DNA of 8,023 nucleotides. Source: Bacteroidota bacterium (lineage in GTDB: Bacteria > Bacteroidota > Bacteroidia > Flavobacteriales_F > PHOS-HE28). Location: contig JAEYWT010000063.1 of assembly GCA_023428865.1 (NCBI GenBank), positions 1 through 8,023 on the forward strand, read 5' to 3'. The notes below the pieces were generated by a model that worked only from the letters and a program-made list of their open reading frames with translations, was not told where the DNA came from and made no database searches. A program made the translations under genes and the position numbers. This document shows positions 1-7,182 of this stretch, one piece after another (position 1 is the first letter of the stretch; the number at the start of each line of letters is the position of its first letter).

Positions 1-2080
1 GTGCAGGAATGGCCTTCAAGGTGATGGCAGCGTTCTTGAAGAAGGGTGCGTTCATTTCCCCACTGAATTTCGCACCACTGACCATCACTTCACCTTGACC
101 GACGATCTGCATGTTCACCATAGCCCCGTCTTCCACAGCGAATAGGTCCATGATGTGCTGTCGGTAATGGGCAGGGCGGTCCTGAAGGAAGGTGTTGATC
201 TGATCGATGTTCGATTGCCAGATGGGCATGGATGGCGGTGAACTCCAGCGACCGATGTGTCGTGGCATCTGGGGTAGGAACAAGTTCTTCAGGCTGTCGA
301 CAGCTGCTGTTGTCACCGAAGGGTTGAAGATGGTGTTGGTGTATGCAGCGGATCGTTGGATGAACTCATCGCGGAAGGTCTCGTTCTGTAGAAGGCGGTT
401 GAATAGCACGGTGGACCATTCTGGAAGCTCGTCCGAAAAGCCAGCAAGTTTGGCGATCGTGTTCTCTTCCACGGGATCGCCGCCGAGCTGGCCAAAGGCA
501 TGCTCCAGATCCGTAGCGATCCAACGCCATTTCTGATCGCCCGTAGCATCGCGGTTTCGCCAGTACCGGTTGTTGAGGTCGCCGATCTGGTAGCCGATGA
601 ATGCACGAAGGATGAGGACGTTCAACAGTTCGTCGATGTCCACTTGTGCCGCGACCGTCTCATGATTCGCCGGGTCGGAGAGGTCGTTGTTGGCAACGAA
701 GTCAAGTAGTTCGCGGTAGGCGTGTTGATCACCGGAAACAATGTGGAGGCTGTCCTCGAGATAGTCCAGGTTGTCCGCGTTCAACTCGTGGTTGCTAGCG
801 ATGTACCGTTCATCAAGCCGCTCGCGTAGCTCATGTATCCCATTGTATTGTCCATTGATGAACACCAGGCAGGGTCTGTAGTCCTGGTAGTCCAGGTCTA
901 TCTTTCCTTTCACGAGGCTCGTGCCTAGTCCATCGCGGAAGAAGGCGGTGTTGTAGTCATTGCCGCCATTGCGCAGTTGGATGGAGGTATATCTCGTGAT
1001 GGGTTTGTCGGGGAATAGTGGATACGACAGCACTTCTGTACCATACTTCTCCTTGGATCGCACCGAAAGAGGCCGCTGGGGCAGGTTGTAGATCGAGCTC
1101 CCGAAAACACGAAGGCCAATGCCAGCGGTGAACGCAGGGGTTTGCTCTCCTTGCTCGAAGTAGGTGATCGTGGCTGGTACCTCTCGGTCTTTGATGGCGT
1201 TCTGTATGATCCCGAAATCGACATCGTACAGGCTGGTGGAGTTGGCACTGATGGAAATGATCGGGAATTGGCTGTTCTCGTTGATGAGGTAGGTTCCGGT
1301 CACCACTTTGCTCGGCATCTTTCCTGGGACATAGACCCGCGCTTTGATAGCGAGGCTCAGGTTCAGCGGTATGCTGGTGGAGTATATGGGTGAGTTACCG
1401 TTGGGGTTCGAGCCATCGTAGGTGTATCGGATGGTGGCGTTCGTTTCCACCGTGGTCAACTGCAGGTTCTGCTCACTGGGGTAAATGCCTTCGGGTAAGG
1501 AGAACGTTGGATCACTCGCGGCTTCCAATAACACGGATCCATAGGGTGAATTCGCGAACCCCGGTGTTGGTTCACTGAAGTATTGCCACTGGGCCGGGTT
1601 GGTGGGGTCGATCCCCATGGACACATCGTCCGTCTGAACACCGAACGAGAACTCGTCAACCATATTTCCAGCACCATCGAACAAGCCGACGTATTCCCCA
1701 TCCCCGCTCAACTTGAAGTCGGTGTGCATGGAGGTCATGGTGGCGACGATGTTCTTGTAGGCAACGAACGCCGTATCGCCGGGTCGTTTGTCGCGGCCAT
1801 CGGCCCAGATCAACACATGCTGGCCGGGTGCCAGGATGATGGATGGCAGAGCCCATGCGTTCGCTCCATCCTGACGATCAGAGAGCCGAAGGCCCGCGAG
1901 TGTGGCGAGTTCGGTGGATGTGTTACGCAACTCTACGAAGTCCGGGAATTCGCCGAAGTCCGGGTCGTGGATGGTTGTGCTGTTTCCCGCCAGGATCTCA
2001 TTGATGCGGATCTGTCCATGAACGATGGACAGGGCGAAAAGTCCTAGTGATAACAGGATGTACTTCGCACAAGAGCGCAT
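1..2080 (-). CDS. Secreted lamin-tail / CotH kinase family protein (partial, 3' end beyond left edge)
   Basis: I translated the minus strand from the ATG at 2080 and it stays open to base 1, giving 693 residues without a stop. Residues 1-22 form a signal peptide (basic MRSCAK, hydrophobic YILLSLGLFALSIV, cleavage near HG/Q). Residues 23-178 resemble a lamin-tail domain (IRINEILAGN, FPDFVELRN, DEFSFGVQTDD). Residues 195-265 look like a chitobiase-type C-terminal domain (ATIRYTYDGSNP). Residues 275-635 match the CotH kinase fold family: GLRVFGSS, the FINGQYNGIHELRERLDERYI segment at 407-427, and WRWIATDLEHAFG at 518-530, the likely metal-binding/active-site stretch. The last 40 residues (MQIVGQGEVMVSG) look like the start of a bacterial repeat domain. 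Related proteins usually end in a T9SS sorting domain, which would lie off the window. In CotH of Bacillus this fold phosphorylates spore-coat proteins; the substrate here is unknown. In-frame ATGs at 2110 and 2128 are possible starts, but 2080 gives the cleanest signal peptide and follows AGGAG. It lies just downstream of the beta-propeller gene. Confidence 0.88.
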   Translation of the reverse strand, partial: MRSCAKYILLSLGLFALSIVHGQIRINEILAGNSTTIHDPDFGEFPDFVELRNTSTELATLAGLRLSDRQDGANAWALPSIILAPGQHVLIWADGRDKRPGDTAFVAYKNIVATMTSMHTDFKLSGDGEYVGLFDGAGNMVDEFSFGVQTDDVSMGIDPTNPAQWQYFSEPTPGFANSPYGSVLLEAASDPTFSLPEGIYPSEQNLQLTTVETNATIRYTYDGSNPNGNSPIYSTSIPLNLSLAIKARVYVPGKMPSKVVTGTYLINENSQFPIISISANSTSLYDVDFGIIQNAIKDREVPATITYFEQGEQTPAFTAGIGLRVFGSSIYNLPQRPLSVRSKEKYGTEVLSYPLFPDKPITRYTSIQLRNGGNDYNTAFFRDGLGTSLVKGKIDLDYQDYRPCLVFINGQYNGIHELRERLDERYIASNHELNADNLDYLEDSLHIVSGDQHAYRELLDFVANNDLSDPANHETVAAQVDIDELLNVLILRAFIGYQIGDLNNRYWRNRDATGDQKWRWIATDLEHAFGQLGGDPVEENTIAKLAGFSDELPEWSTVLFNRLLQNETFRDEFIQRSAAYTNTIFNPSVTTAAVDSLKNLFLPQMPRHIGRWSSPPSMPIWQSNIDQINTFLQDRPAHYRQHIMDLFAVEDGAMVNMQIVGQGEVMVSGAKFSGEMNAPFFKNAAITLKAIPA

Positions 2081-2129
2081 CGCTCCTAGAACCCGATCCA
2101 CCACATTCATCTTCCTGCAAAGTGCCATG

Positions 2130-3800
2130 TCAGTGTTTCACGAATTTCAAGGTGTTGCTGGCCGCGCCCGTCTGTATGGTGATGTAGTAGGGACCAGGGG
2201 GCAGGTCGTTCAAGCTTTTCTCGATCAGGCTTGTTCCCGCCGCGTGCGAGCTTTCGTGCACCAACCGACCATCCAAGGAGTGGATGCGCAGGGTGAGCCC
2301 TAGACGTTGCACCGGATCAACCTGGAGCATGATCAAATCGGCGGCAGGGTTGGGCCAGAGACGAATAGAAGTAGTGGAAGCGCGATCGATGGAACCGGTG
2401 GGTGTTCCCACATCGAAGGCGGCTAGATAACCCATCGGTTTTCGACCATACCGCTCGGGGAAGAGATGTACGTAAAAGGATTCGAGGGTACTCGTGTTGT
2501 TCAGCTCCTGTGTCCCGAATATCAATGGGTCTGATTCGAACTCGCCAGCGAGATAGAACCGATCATTTCCCAAAGCCAGGATGCTTGTCGCTCGATCCGA
2601 ATGGATGCCTCCGAACGACTTGCCCCAGACCTCATCACCCTCCGTGTTGTACTTGGCCACGAAGATCTGTGGATAGTAGTAGTTGATGTGATACGGATTC
2701 GGGAGTGTGTCGTTCGCGAAGAAGAGTGTATCACTGAAGAAGGAGCCTGTCACGTAAACGTTCTCATCTGGGTCAATGGTCAGCGCCGTTGCGATGTCCA
2801 GGCTTTGAGAGGGCGTTTCCCCACCGAATTGGCGCGTCCATACCGGTTCGAGATCGCTGGCATATTTGATCACGTGCACCTTGGAATCTGCCAGCGGCCA
2901 ACCCCAGCCGATGTCCCATTCTTGCCTTTCCGCACACGCGTACAAGTTCTCGCCCTGCCACTGCAATTCGTTCATATTGTAGTATGTGTTGGTCAGAAGG
3001 TGGTCCAAGAATTCGCCTTCGGGGCTGTAGGTGATGATGAACGCAGAGTATCCGTCGATACTGGAAAGCGTGGTTCCACCGAAATCGAGGTGTCCATACA
3101 TGCCACCGCTCAGGTAGACGTTCTGTTCTCCATCCATCGCCATGGAGGTGTACTTCGGCTGTCCCGCTTGCGCCTCACCGGTGCGCTCCCAGATCAAGCT
3201 GCCACTTGGTGAATATTTCCTTAGAAAGACATGGATGGTGGTCAGTGTGAATTTGTTTGTCACTTGACCGGAAACATACGTATTGCCCAAGGGGTCCATC
3301 TTCACGCTCACCACTTCTTCGATCTCGGTGCCGCCGATCTGCCGCACCCAAGCGATGGTCCGATCCGCATTGAACCGTGCGATGAACGCATCCGTCTCCC
3401 CACCGTTGGCCAGTGTGGTGTCTCCGATGGAAAGAAAGAAGCTGCTGAAGTTGCCGATGACGGCGAATGCACCAACCTCACTGGCAGAAACATCAACGAC
3501 ATCATCGTTGTTGGAACCACCGAAGGTTGTGGCCCATGTATACGCACCATCAGCGTCAACCAAAGCGACATACCCGTCGGTCTGGCCTTGGTTGCCCAAA
3601 TTTTGCTCGCCAAGTACAAGGGTCGTTGCAGTGTACGATCCGCATATCAGGATCTGGTCACCTGCATAGGGCCGTACATGGTGCATGTGGGTGGCGCTAT
3701 TGGGGCTGCCGATAGGGTTAGCCCATGACCACGATTGCGCCTGAACGGCTATGGAGCAAAGTGATGGTAGGGCAATGGCTAGCGAGTTGCGGAGCTGCAT
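2130..3800 (-). CDS. Secreted SBBP-type beta-propeller protein with T9SS type A sorting domain
   Basis: The product is 556 residues from the ATG at 3800. The frame stays open upstream to an ATG at 3947, but that would add 49 hydrophilic residues ahead of a good signal peptide (MQLRNSLAIALPSLCSIAVQA/Q), so 3800 is preferred. Residues about 45-450 hold roughly six imperfect repeats of the SBBP kind. Each has a strand such as NVYVTGSF, NTYVSGQV or NVYLSGGM, followed by a line such as IFVAKYNTEGDEVWGKSFGG. This predicts a beta-propeller. Residues 478-556 are a type A T9SS C-terminal domain: SIRLWPNPAADLIMLQV, then LRIHSLDGRLV, GPYYITIQTG and the terminal LKFVKH. The protein should therefore cross the outer membrane through the type IX system and be released or surface-anchored. 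No enzymatic motif is visible and its ligand cannot be inferred. The CotH-family gene follows about 50 bases downstream on the same strand, so co-transcription is plausible. Confidence 0.88.
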   Translation of the reverse strand: MQLRNSLAIALPSLCSIAVQAQSWSWANPIGSPNSATHMHHVRPYAGDQILICGSYTATTLVLGEQNLGNQGQTDGYVALVDADGAYTWATTFGGSNNDDVVDVSASEVGAFAVIGNFSSFFLSIGDTTLANGGETDAFIARFNADRTIAWVRQIGGTEIEEVVSVKMDPLGNTYVSGQVTNKFTLTTIHVFLRKYSPSGSLIWERTGEAQAGQPKYTSMAMDGEQNVYLSGGMYGHLDFGGTTLSSIDGYSAFIITYSPEGEFLDHLLTNTYYNMNELQWQGENLYACAERQEWDIGWGWPLADSKVHVIKYASDLEPVWTRQFGGETPSQSLDIATALTIDPDENVYVTGSFFSDTLFFANDTLPNPYHINYYYPQIFVAKYNTEGDEVWGKSFGGIHSDRATSILALGNDRFYLAGEFESDPLIFGTQELNNTSTLESFYVHLFPERYGRKPMGYLAAFDVGTPTGSIDRASTTSIRLWPNPAADLIMLQVDPVQRLGLTLRIHSLDGRLVHESSHAAGTSLIEKSLNDLPPGPYYITIQTGAASNTLKFVKH

Positions 3801-4015
3801 GGTGATAGGAGTGATCGGTTCGCCGTGTGCTATGGAATGACGAAGTTCTTCATCCAAGACAGGTGGTGTTCGATGAATGCTGCCTGACCGATCAACACAA
3901 GGGACGAACGGGTAATCGTATGACAGATCGTATTGCTCTGCGATCAACGGAATGACAATATGGACGAAACCTTCGGTTCTTACCTAAAGTCAATGCAGCG
4001 GGAAATGCACCCCGA

Positions 4016-4023
4016 TACGTTTG
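4016..4023 (+). promoter_or_regulatory. Candidate Bacteroidota -7 promoter box for the DUF4386 gene
   Basis: TACGTTTG matches the Bacteroidota sigma-factor -7 consensus TAnnTTTG at every defined base and ends 22 bases before the ATG at 4046. Transcription would begin around 4028-4032, leaving a short leader without a Shine-Dalgarno sequence, which is normal in this phylum. No convincing TTTG is present at the expected -33 position about 19 bases upstream, so the match rests on one element. The rest of the divergent intergenic region (3801-4045) shows no further gene, and no clear promoter could be found for the leftward gene. Confidence 0.45.
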
Positions 4024-4045
4024 CCACGAAGAACATTGGTCGGTT

Positions 4046-5170
4046 ATGAGGACAACGAAGAACTACGGGGGCGTTGGTGCTCTACTCTTTTTGGTCATGC
4101 TGATGACCACGGCATGTTCCATTGAAAAGCGTCGCTATTCCAGGGGTTACCATATCGAGTTCGGCAGCCTCGGTTCGCGGAACCACCCATTGCGTTTACA
4201 GGAGCGTGGTGAGGATGATGACCAACGTGTCCCCGTGGATCATATTGAGCCCGCCTTGGAAACCGTTGATGTTGGTCAGGTGGGTCAGGGAGACGATGTG
4301 CCGCACTCGAAAAGCCTCGTGTCACAACGTGTACGTGCTGCTTTGGATGACGTGTACGCGGATCTGCACGCGACATCGGTATCACCGGTATCATCCGTGG
4401 AAAGGCTGGATACGGTTCCTCAGGATATCGGATCGAGCAGCAGGGTAGCAGGTGAGGAAGTGTCACCAACCCGCAAGTGGGCACGGTTGATCGGCCTATC
4501 ACTACTGCTGATGGCCTTGGTGGCTGGGTTGACGGTGCCTGCGTTCAGTGGGCTGTATGTCGCTGGCGATGCGGCCAAGACCGCCTTGAACGTGACATCG
4601 GACTTTGCACGTTTCCGAACAAGTGTTGGTGGTTGGGTAACGATCCTGGCGTTAGACCTGTTGGCTGCGTTAGGGATCTACAAGTACAGCAAGGACAAAG
4701 AGCCGAAATTGGCCAAGATCACCGGAGCATCCAGGTTGCTCTACTCCATTGTACTGGGTGTAGGGGTGGTGCAGCTCCTGGGCGTTTCAGCAACAAGCAC
4801 TGGGGCTGCCATCTATCATGGCTTGGAAACGTTCAACCACCTATGGGGCATTGGCCTTATCCTCTTTGGTGTTCACCTGATCGTTCTGGCTTTCCTCTTC
4901 AGGAAGGAGGCCGGAAAGAACTGGCTTAGCACCACGATATTCTTGTTGCTTTTGGTTGCTGGTATCGGCTACATCGTTCAGTACGCTGGCCTGTTGTTGG
5001 TGCCCAACCCGGTCGCTTTCGCCGCGGTAGTGGAGCCGATCTTCATTGTGCCAATGCTCCTCGGAGAAGTTTCTTACGCCATTTGGAAACTCGTGAAGGG
5101 TGGAAAAGCAGCCACCACGGAGGTTGTAGGACAGGAGCAAAGGGAGGTGCCATTCCCAGTGTCGGAATGA
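4046..5170 (+). CDS. DUF4386 membrane protein with lipoprotein-like N-terminal module
   Basis: The product is 374 residues in three parts. Residues 1-45 are a short hydrophobic leader ending in TTAC (Cys24, a weak lipobox) followed by SIEKRRYSRGYHIEF. I recall similar C-x-x-KRxYxxGYH openings on short flavobacterial lipoproteins, though I cannot check this here. Residues 46-143 are a hydrophilic, acidic linker without recognisable domain. Residues 144-352 look like a DUF4386 integral membrane domain with about six hydrophobic segments (near 147-168, 196-214, 232-250, 266-285, 293-318 and 325-347). Family-like features are VPAFSGLYVAGDAAKTALNV, a loop with FRTSVGGWVTILALDLLAALGIYKY, the GIGLILFGVHLIVLAFLF segment, and the closing PMLLGEVSYAIWKLVKG. 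DUF4386 has no established function. Its normal length (about 220-240 residues) matches residues 140-352 alone, so the N-terminal 140 residues are an addition. The gene ends 11 bases from the Crp/Fnr reading frame, tail to tail. The start at 4046 is supported by the leader and the promoter box. Confidence 0.8.
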   Translation: MRTTKNYGGVGALLFLVMLMTTACSIEKRRYSRGYHIEFGSLGSRNHPLRLQERGEDDDQRVPVDHIEPALETVDVGQVGQGDDVPHSKSLVSQRVRAALDDVYADLHATSVSPVSSVERLDTVPQDIGSSSRVAGEEVSPTRKWARLIGLSLLLMALVAGLTVPAFSGLYVAGDAAKTALNVTSDFARFRTSVGGWVTILALDLLAALGIYKYSKDKEPKLAKITGASRLLYSIVLGVGVVQLLGVSATSTGAAIYHGLETFNHLWGIGLILFGVHLIVLAFLFRKEAGKNWLSTTIFLLLLVAGIGYIVQYAGLLLVPNPVAFAAVVEPIFIVPMLLGEVSYAIWKLVKGGKAATTEVVGQEQREVPFPVSE

Positions 5171-5181
5171 CCGGCCACGAG

Positions 5182-5319
5182 TCACTTCTTATGGATCCGT
5201 CGCTTGATCCTGCTCAGCGATTCGGGTGTCATTCCCAAATAGCTCGCTAGGATGTTCTGGGGAACACGTTGTGGAAGCTCGGGCCTTTCCTCTAACAGAC
5301 CGAGGTACCGCTCTTCGGG
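5182..5319 (-). pseudogene. Detached HTH half of the Crp/Fnr regulator
   Basis: The bases immediately after the TAA at 5320-5322 translate in the same frame as 45 residues ending in a TGA at 5182-5184. They begin PEERYLGLLEERPEL and contain QRVPQNILASYLGMTPESLSRIKRR, the C-terminal helix-turn-helix of Crp/Fnr proteins. The helix-turn-helix occupies residues 166-187 of the reconstructed 190-residue protein. There is no ATG, GTG or ribosome binding site suited to independent translation of the whole segment; the only ATG lies inside the HTH (GMTPES). Conservation right up to the natural stop, with no frameshift or further nonsense codon, means the break is recent, is bypassed, or is not real. 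Confidence 0.8.
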
Positions 5320-5754
5320 TTAGGAGGTCCTGAACTTGGCGAAGCTGCTCTTGGTTCGGCCCAGGTCCAGTTCGATCATGCTGCGCGTTATGCTCGCTAA
5401 TGCCGGGAATGCCGCATAGAGGTCCTTGTCCTTTTCCGGGTCGCCTACCATGATCGTGGAATCCTCAAGGGCACTTAGGTACGAGGTGGCTGTCGCCAGG
5501 TTCTCACCGGTGAAGAAGTTCACGGCTTGCTCTTCGGTGTAGAATGCGGTCGTGCGTTCATCCTCTGCCGTGCTCACATATTGGCGTAGACAGCCTTTCA
5601 GTACGAAGAAGCATTGGTTGCACCGCTCTCCTTGTCGCACAAGGATGGTGTTCTTCTTCACCTCCTTCACCACGATATGCACAGCCAAAGCCTCCCGGTC
5701 CGAAACGGACAATTCGCTGAATTTGGAAAGGAAGCGCTCTAAGGCTGGGTTCAT
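5320..5754 (-). CDS. Crp/Fnr family regulator, sensor half (truncated by in-frame TAA)
   Basis: This 144-residue frame is the effector-binding half of a Crp/Fnr-family transcription regulator. Residues 20-105 form the beta-roll (KKNTILVRQGERCNQCFFVLKGCLRQYV, then TTAFYTEEQAVNFFTG and YLSALEDSTIMV). Residues 108-140 form the long dimerisation helix. This is the variant usual in Bacteroidota, where the classical cAMP-contact residues are not conserved, so the ligand is unknown. Translation ends at AKFRTS on a TAA at 5320-5322. The same frame then continues directly into PEERYLGLLEERPELPQRVPQ and a helix-turn-helix (5182-5319, listed separately). With the TAA read as an amino acid the protein would be 190 residues, the normal family length. 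As written, the product lacks DNA-binding ability. The start at 5754 follows 112 bases after the stop of the M15 lipoprotein gene on the same strand. No Shine-Dalgarno sequence is visible. Either a genuine nonsense mutation or a base error explains the break. Confidence 0.82.
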   Translation of the reverse strand: MNPALERFLSKFSELSVSDREALAVHIVVKEVKKNTILVRQGERCNQCFFVLKGCLRQYVSTAEDERTTAFYTEEQAVNFFTGENLATATSYLSALEDSTIMVGDPEKDKDLYAAFPALASITRSMIELDLGRTKSSFAKFRTS

Positions 5755-5835
5755 TCGACGCTAAGGCTTGTTGATCGATCGCTGATTGAAATGTGTTCCT
5801 TAGCAATGTTGGCAGTGGTATCCGTAGGGGAAAGA

Positions 5836-5857
5836 GCGAATTTACTTCGCCAGCGAA
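5836..5857. repeat. Alternating short inverted repeats between M15 and Crp/Fnr genes
   Basis: GCGAA (5836-5840), TTCGC (5846-5850) and GCGAA (5853-5857) alternate, so the middle block can pair with either neighbour (loop of 5 or 2 bases). They lie 10 bases after the M15 stop codon, on the transcribed strand followed by a short pyrimidine run. This could be a weak terminator, an operator or chance. Stems of five pairs are too short to be sure. Confidence 0.2.
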
Positions 5858-5866
5858 CAGCGGTGA

Positions 5867-6658
5867 TCACTTCAGACTGAAACGAAGGTGCGCGCAACTG
5901 CCACGGCTCTTCTCGATATGCTGGTGGTCTTGTGGTCGAGGCCACCGACCACCCCAAGACCAGCCAATGGTGGTGAGGTACTTCGCCGTGTTGTTCCGGT
6001 TCAAGGTGCCTGGCGCAGTAGCGAGATAGCGTGTACCGGGTGGAGCGCTCGTCGTGCCTTGGGTATCGTGCCGCACCAAGGGGTTCTGCTGCGGGTTGAT
6101 GTCGATCGCGATGCCTTGTGCATGTTTGGAAGGCTCTGGAGAATTGGGCTTGCTGCGGTAGTTGAACCCGCTGGTGTTGTTATCCGCCATGGAAGCCTCG
6201 TCGTTCCAACCGGTGCTGTCGGCGTTCAGTCCATAGCGGTTGATAGGCACCACCTTGGCGATCGGAAAGGTGTCGCGCTCCAAGGCCTGGAACAGTTCGG
6301 CTACCTCTTCAGCCAGGCAGCTATGTACCACAAGCACACCGGTGCAGCGTCGAGTGGTATCAACAACGGTGCAGCTGTTGTCAGTAAAGGAGAAATAGCG
6401 CACTTCAACAGCCACGAGATGGTCGCGGATATCAGGTGCCAGTGGTCCCAACTTACGCTCGATCAAGCGCAGATCGGCTTCCATGCCGGTGGTGTCTGCC
6501 GGGGTGCTGTGTGCGACCAGGTCATATGCAACACTGATTGTCGGAAGCGGAACGACGATCTCTGGTGTCGCGTTCGGCGCGTCATCCCTAGCTCCGCATC
6601 CCAGCACAGCCAAGGCCAGGAGCAACGTCCAACACTTGCTGCTGCACCGTGTCACCAT
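5867..6658 (-). CDS. M15 family (D-alanyl-D-alanine carboxypeptidase-like) lipoprotein
   Basis: The 263-residue product has a lipoprotein signal peptide (LLLALAVLGC, lipidated Cys21), so it should be membrane-anchored and face the periplasm. Residues 80-250 match the peptidase_M15_4 (VanY/CwlK/Ply500-like) fold: VAVEVRYFSF, FPIAKVVPINRYG, SMADNNTSGFNYRSKP, SKHAQGIAIDINPQQNP, and GWSWGGRW followed by DHQHIEK. Predicted zinc ligands are His179, Asp186 and His247, with Asp244 as the likely catalytic residue (DxxH arrangement). Family members cleave peptides of peptidoglycan, as DD-carboxypeptidases or L-Ala-D-Glu endopeptidases; the exact bond cannot be read from sequence. Ile248 replaces the usual Phe of the HFE motif, which is conservative. 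The start ATG overlaps the end of the DUF6702 gene by 7 bases, implying translational coupling. The arginine- and cysteine-containing tail after residue 250 is unremarkable. Confidence 0.85.
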   Translation of the reverse strand: MVTRCSSKCWTLLLALAVLGCGARDDAPNATPEIVVPLPTISVAYDLVAHSTPADTTGMEADLRLIERKLGPLAPDIRDHLVAVEVRYFSFTDNSCTVVDTTRRCTGVLVVHSCLAEEVAELFQALERDTFPIAKVVPINRYGLNADSTGWNDEASMADNNTSGFNYRSKPNSPEPSKHAQGIAIDINPQQNPLVRHDTQGTTSAPPGTRYLATAPGTLNRNNTAKYLTTIGWSWGGRWPRPQDHQHIEKSRGSCAHLRFSLK

Positions 6659-7128
6659 ACGAACGTGTGCGCCTTGGCTCCTTGAATGAAGGTGTGCGAC
6701 CGGGTTGGCCGATCCTCAATTTCCACATGCACGAGGTTCTGCTGCTCGTAGAAAAGGTCGTGCAATAGCGTGTTCGAGACCGTCAGCGTGTTGGGGCTAT
6801 CGATCGTCGTGACTTGTAGATAACAATAGAGCGTTTCTCCGTCGAGTTCCTTGCCCACGAAATCCCATGAGAGTGAACGCCCTTCAACGGCAAGGAGAAG
6901 ATGCTCATGTAGATAAGCATTGATGATGCTATCGGCCTTAGGGTGTTCGTTCGGCGACGCCAGTTTCAGCGCGGCCACATTCTCCAACGCGTGTTCCAGA
7001 TCGTGTGCGGTAATGCGCCACGTGAGGTCAAGGCTACGTGTGGTGGTATTGTGCCGAATGGTGAGTATGGAGACGAAAAAATCGTGCGGGACCGCGGCGA
7101 GCGCGAAGAGAAGAGCCAGAACCTTCAT
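6652..7128 (-). CDS. DUF6702 family exported protein
   Basis: The product is 158 residues with a short hydrophobic leader (MKVLALLFALAAV) followed by PHDFFVSILTIRHN, where the family typically shows HPFYVSVTEI. The remainder matches the DUF6702 pattern: RSLDLTWRITAHDLEHALEN (residues 31-50), the DSIINAYLHEHLLLAVEGRSL helix-strand unit (66-86), and TVSNTLLHDLFYEQQNLVHVEI (116-137), the counterpart of the usual SNSLLYDLFDDQ-NIIHV motif. It is probably periplasmic or outer-membrane-associated. The molecular function of the family is unknown. It overlaps the downstream M15 lipoprotein gene by 7 bases and is divergent from the M1 metallopeptidase gene across 65 bases. I recall DUF6702 and M1 peptidase genes lying side by side in flavobacteria, which would suggest a shared process, but that pairing is from memory. 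Confidence 0.82.
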   Translation of the reverse strand: MKVLALLFALAAVPHDFFVSILTIRHNTTTRSLDLTWRITAHDLEHALENVAALKLASPNEHPKADSIINAYLHEHLLLAVEGRSLSWDFVGKELDGETLYCYLQVTTIDSPNTLTVSNTLLHDLFYEQQNLVHVEIEDRPTRSHTFIQGAKAHTFVW

Positions 7129-7165
7129 CGGTGTGCAAAGATCGGCAGGAAATTGCCCATTATCC

Positions 7166-7182
7166 AGTGGGCCAGTCCCACT
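7166..7182. promoter_or_regulatory. Perfect inverted repeat in the DUF6702/M1 divergent intergenic region
   Basis: AGTGGG (7166-7171) and CCCACT (7177-7182) form a perfect 6-base inverted repeat with a 5-base spacer, inside the 65-base gap between two divergent start codons. Its position would suit an operator serving both genes. It directly abuts TAAATTCG (7182-7189), a one-mismatch -7-like box that sits unusually close to the M1 start. No bound protein can be named and chance is not excluded. Confidence 0.25.

Noticed and set aside
1583..2047. Plus-strand open frame of 154 residues and neighbouring small frames between 207 and 1701
   Set aside because: All overlap the continuous lamin-tail/CotH reading frame on the minus strand, which explains the whole region.
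2601..3212. Plus-strand open frame of 203 residues
   Set aside because: It is antisense to the beta-propeller repeats and has no recognisable domain.
3801..3947. Upstream in-frame extension of the beta-propeller protein (49 residues)
   Set aside because: The extension is hydrophilic and would bury a good signal peptide beginning at 3800, so it is more likely untranslated.
5171..5181. Possible bidirectional terminator between the convergent genes
   Set aside because: The gap is only 11 bases and no stem with a T-run could be found.
5888..6685. Plus-strand open frame of 265 residues
   Set aside because: It is antisense to the M15 lipoprotein, whose zinc-site motifs and signal peptide are unmistakable.
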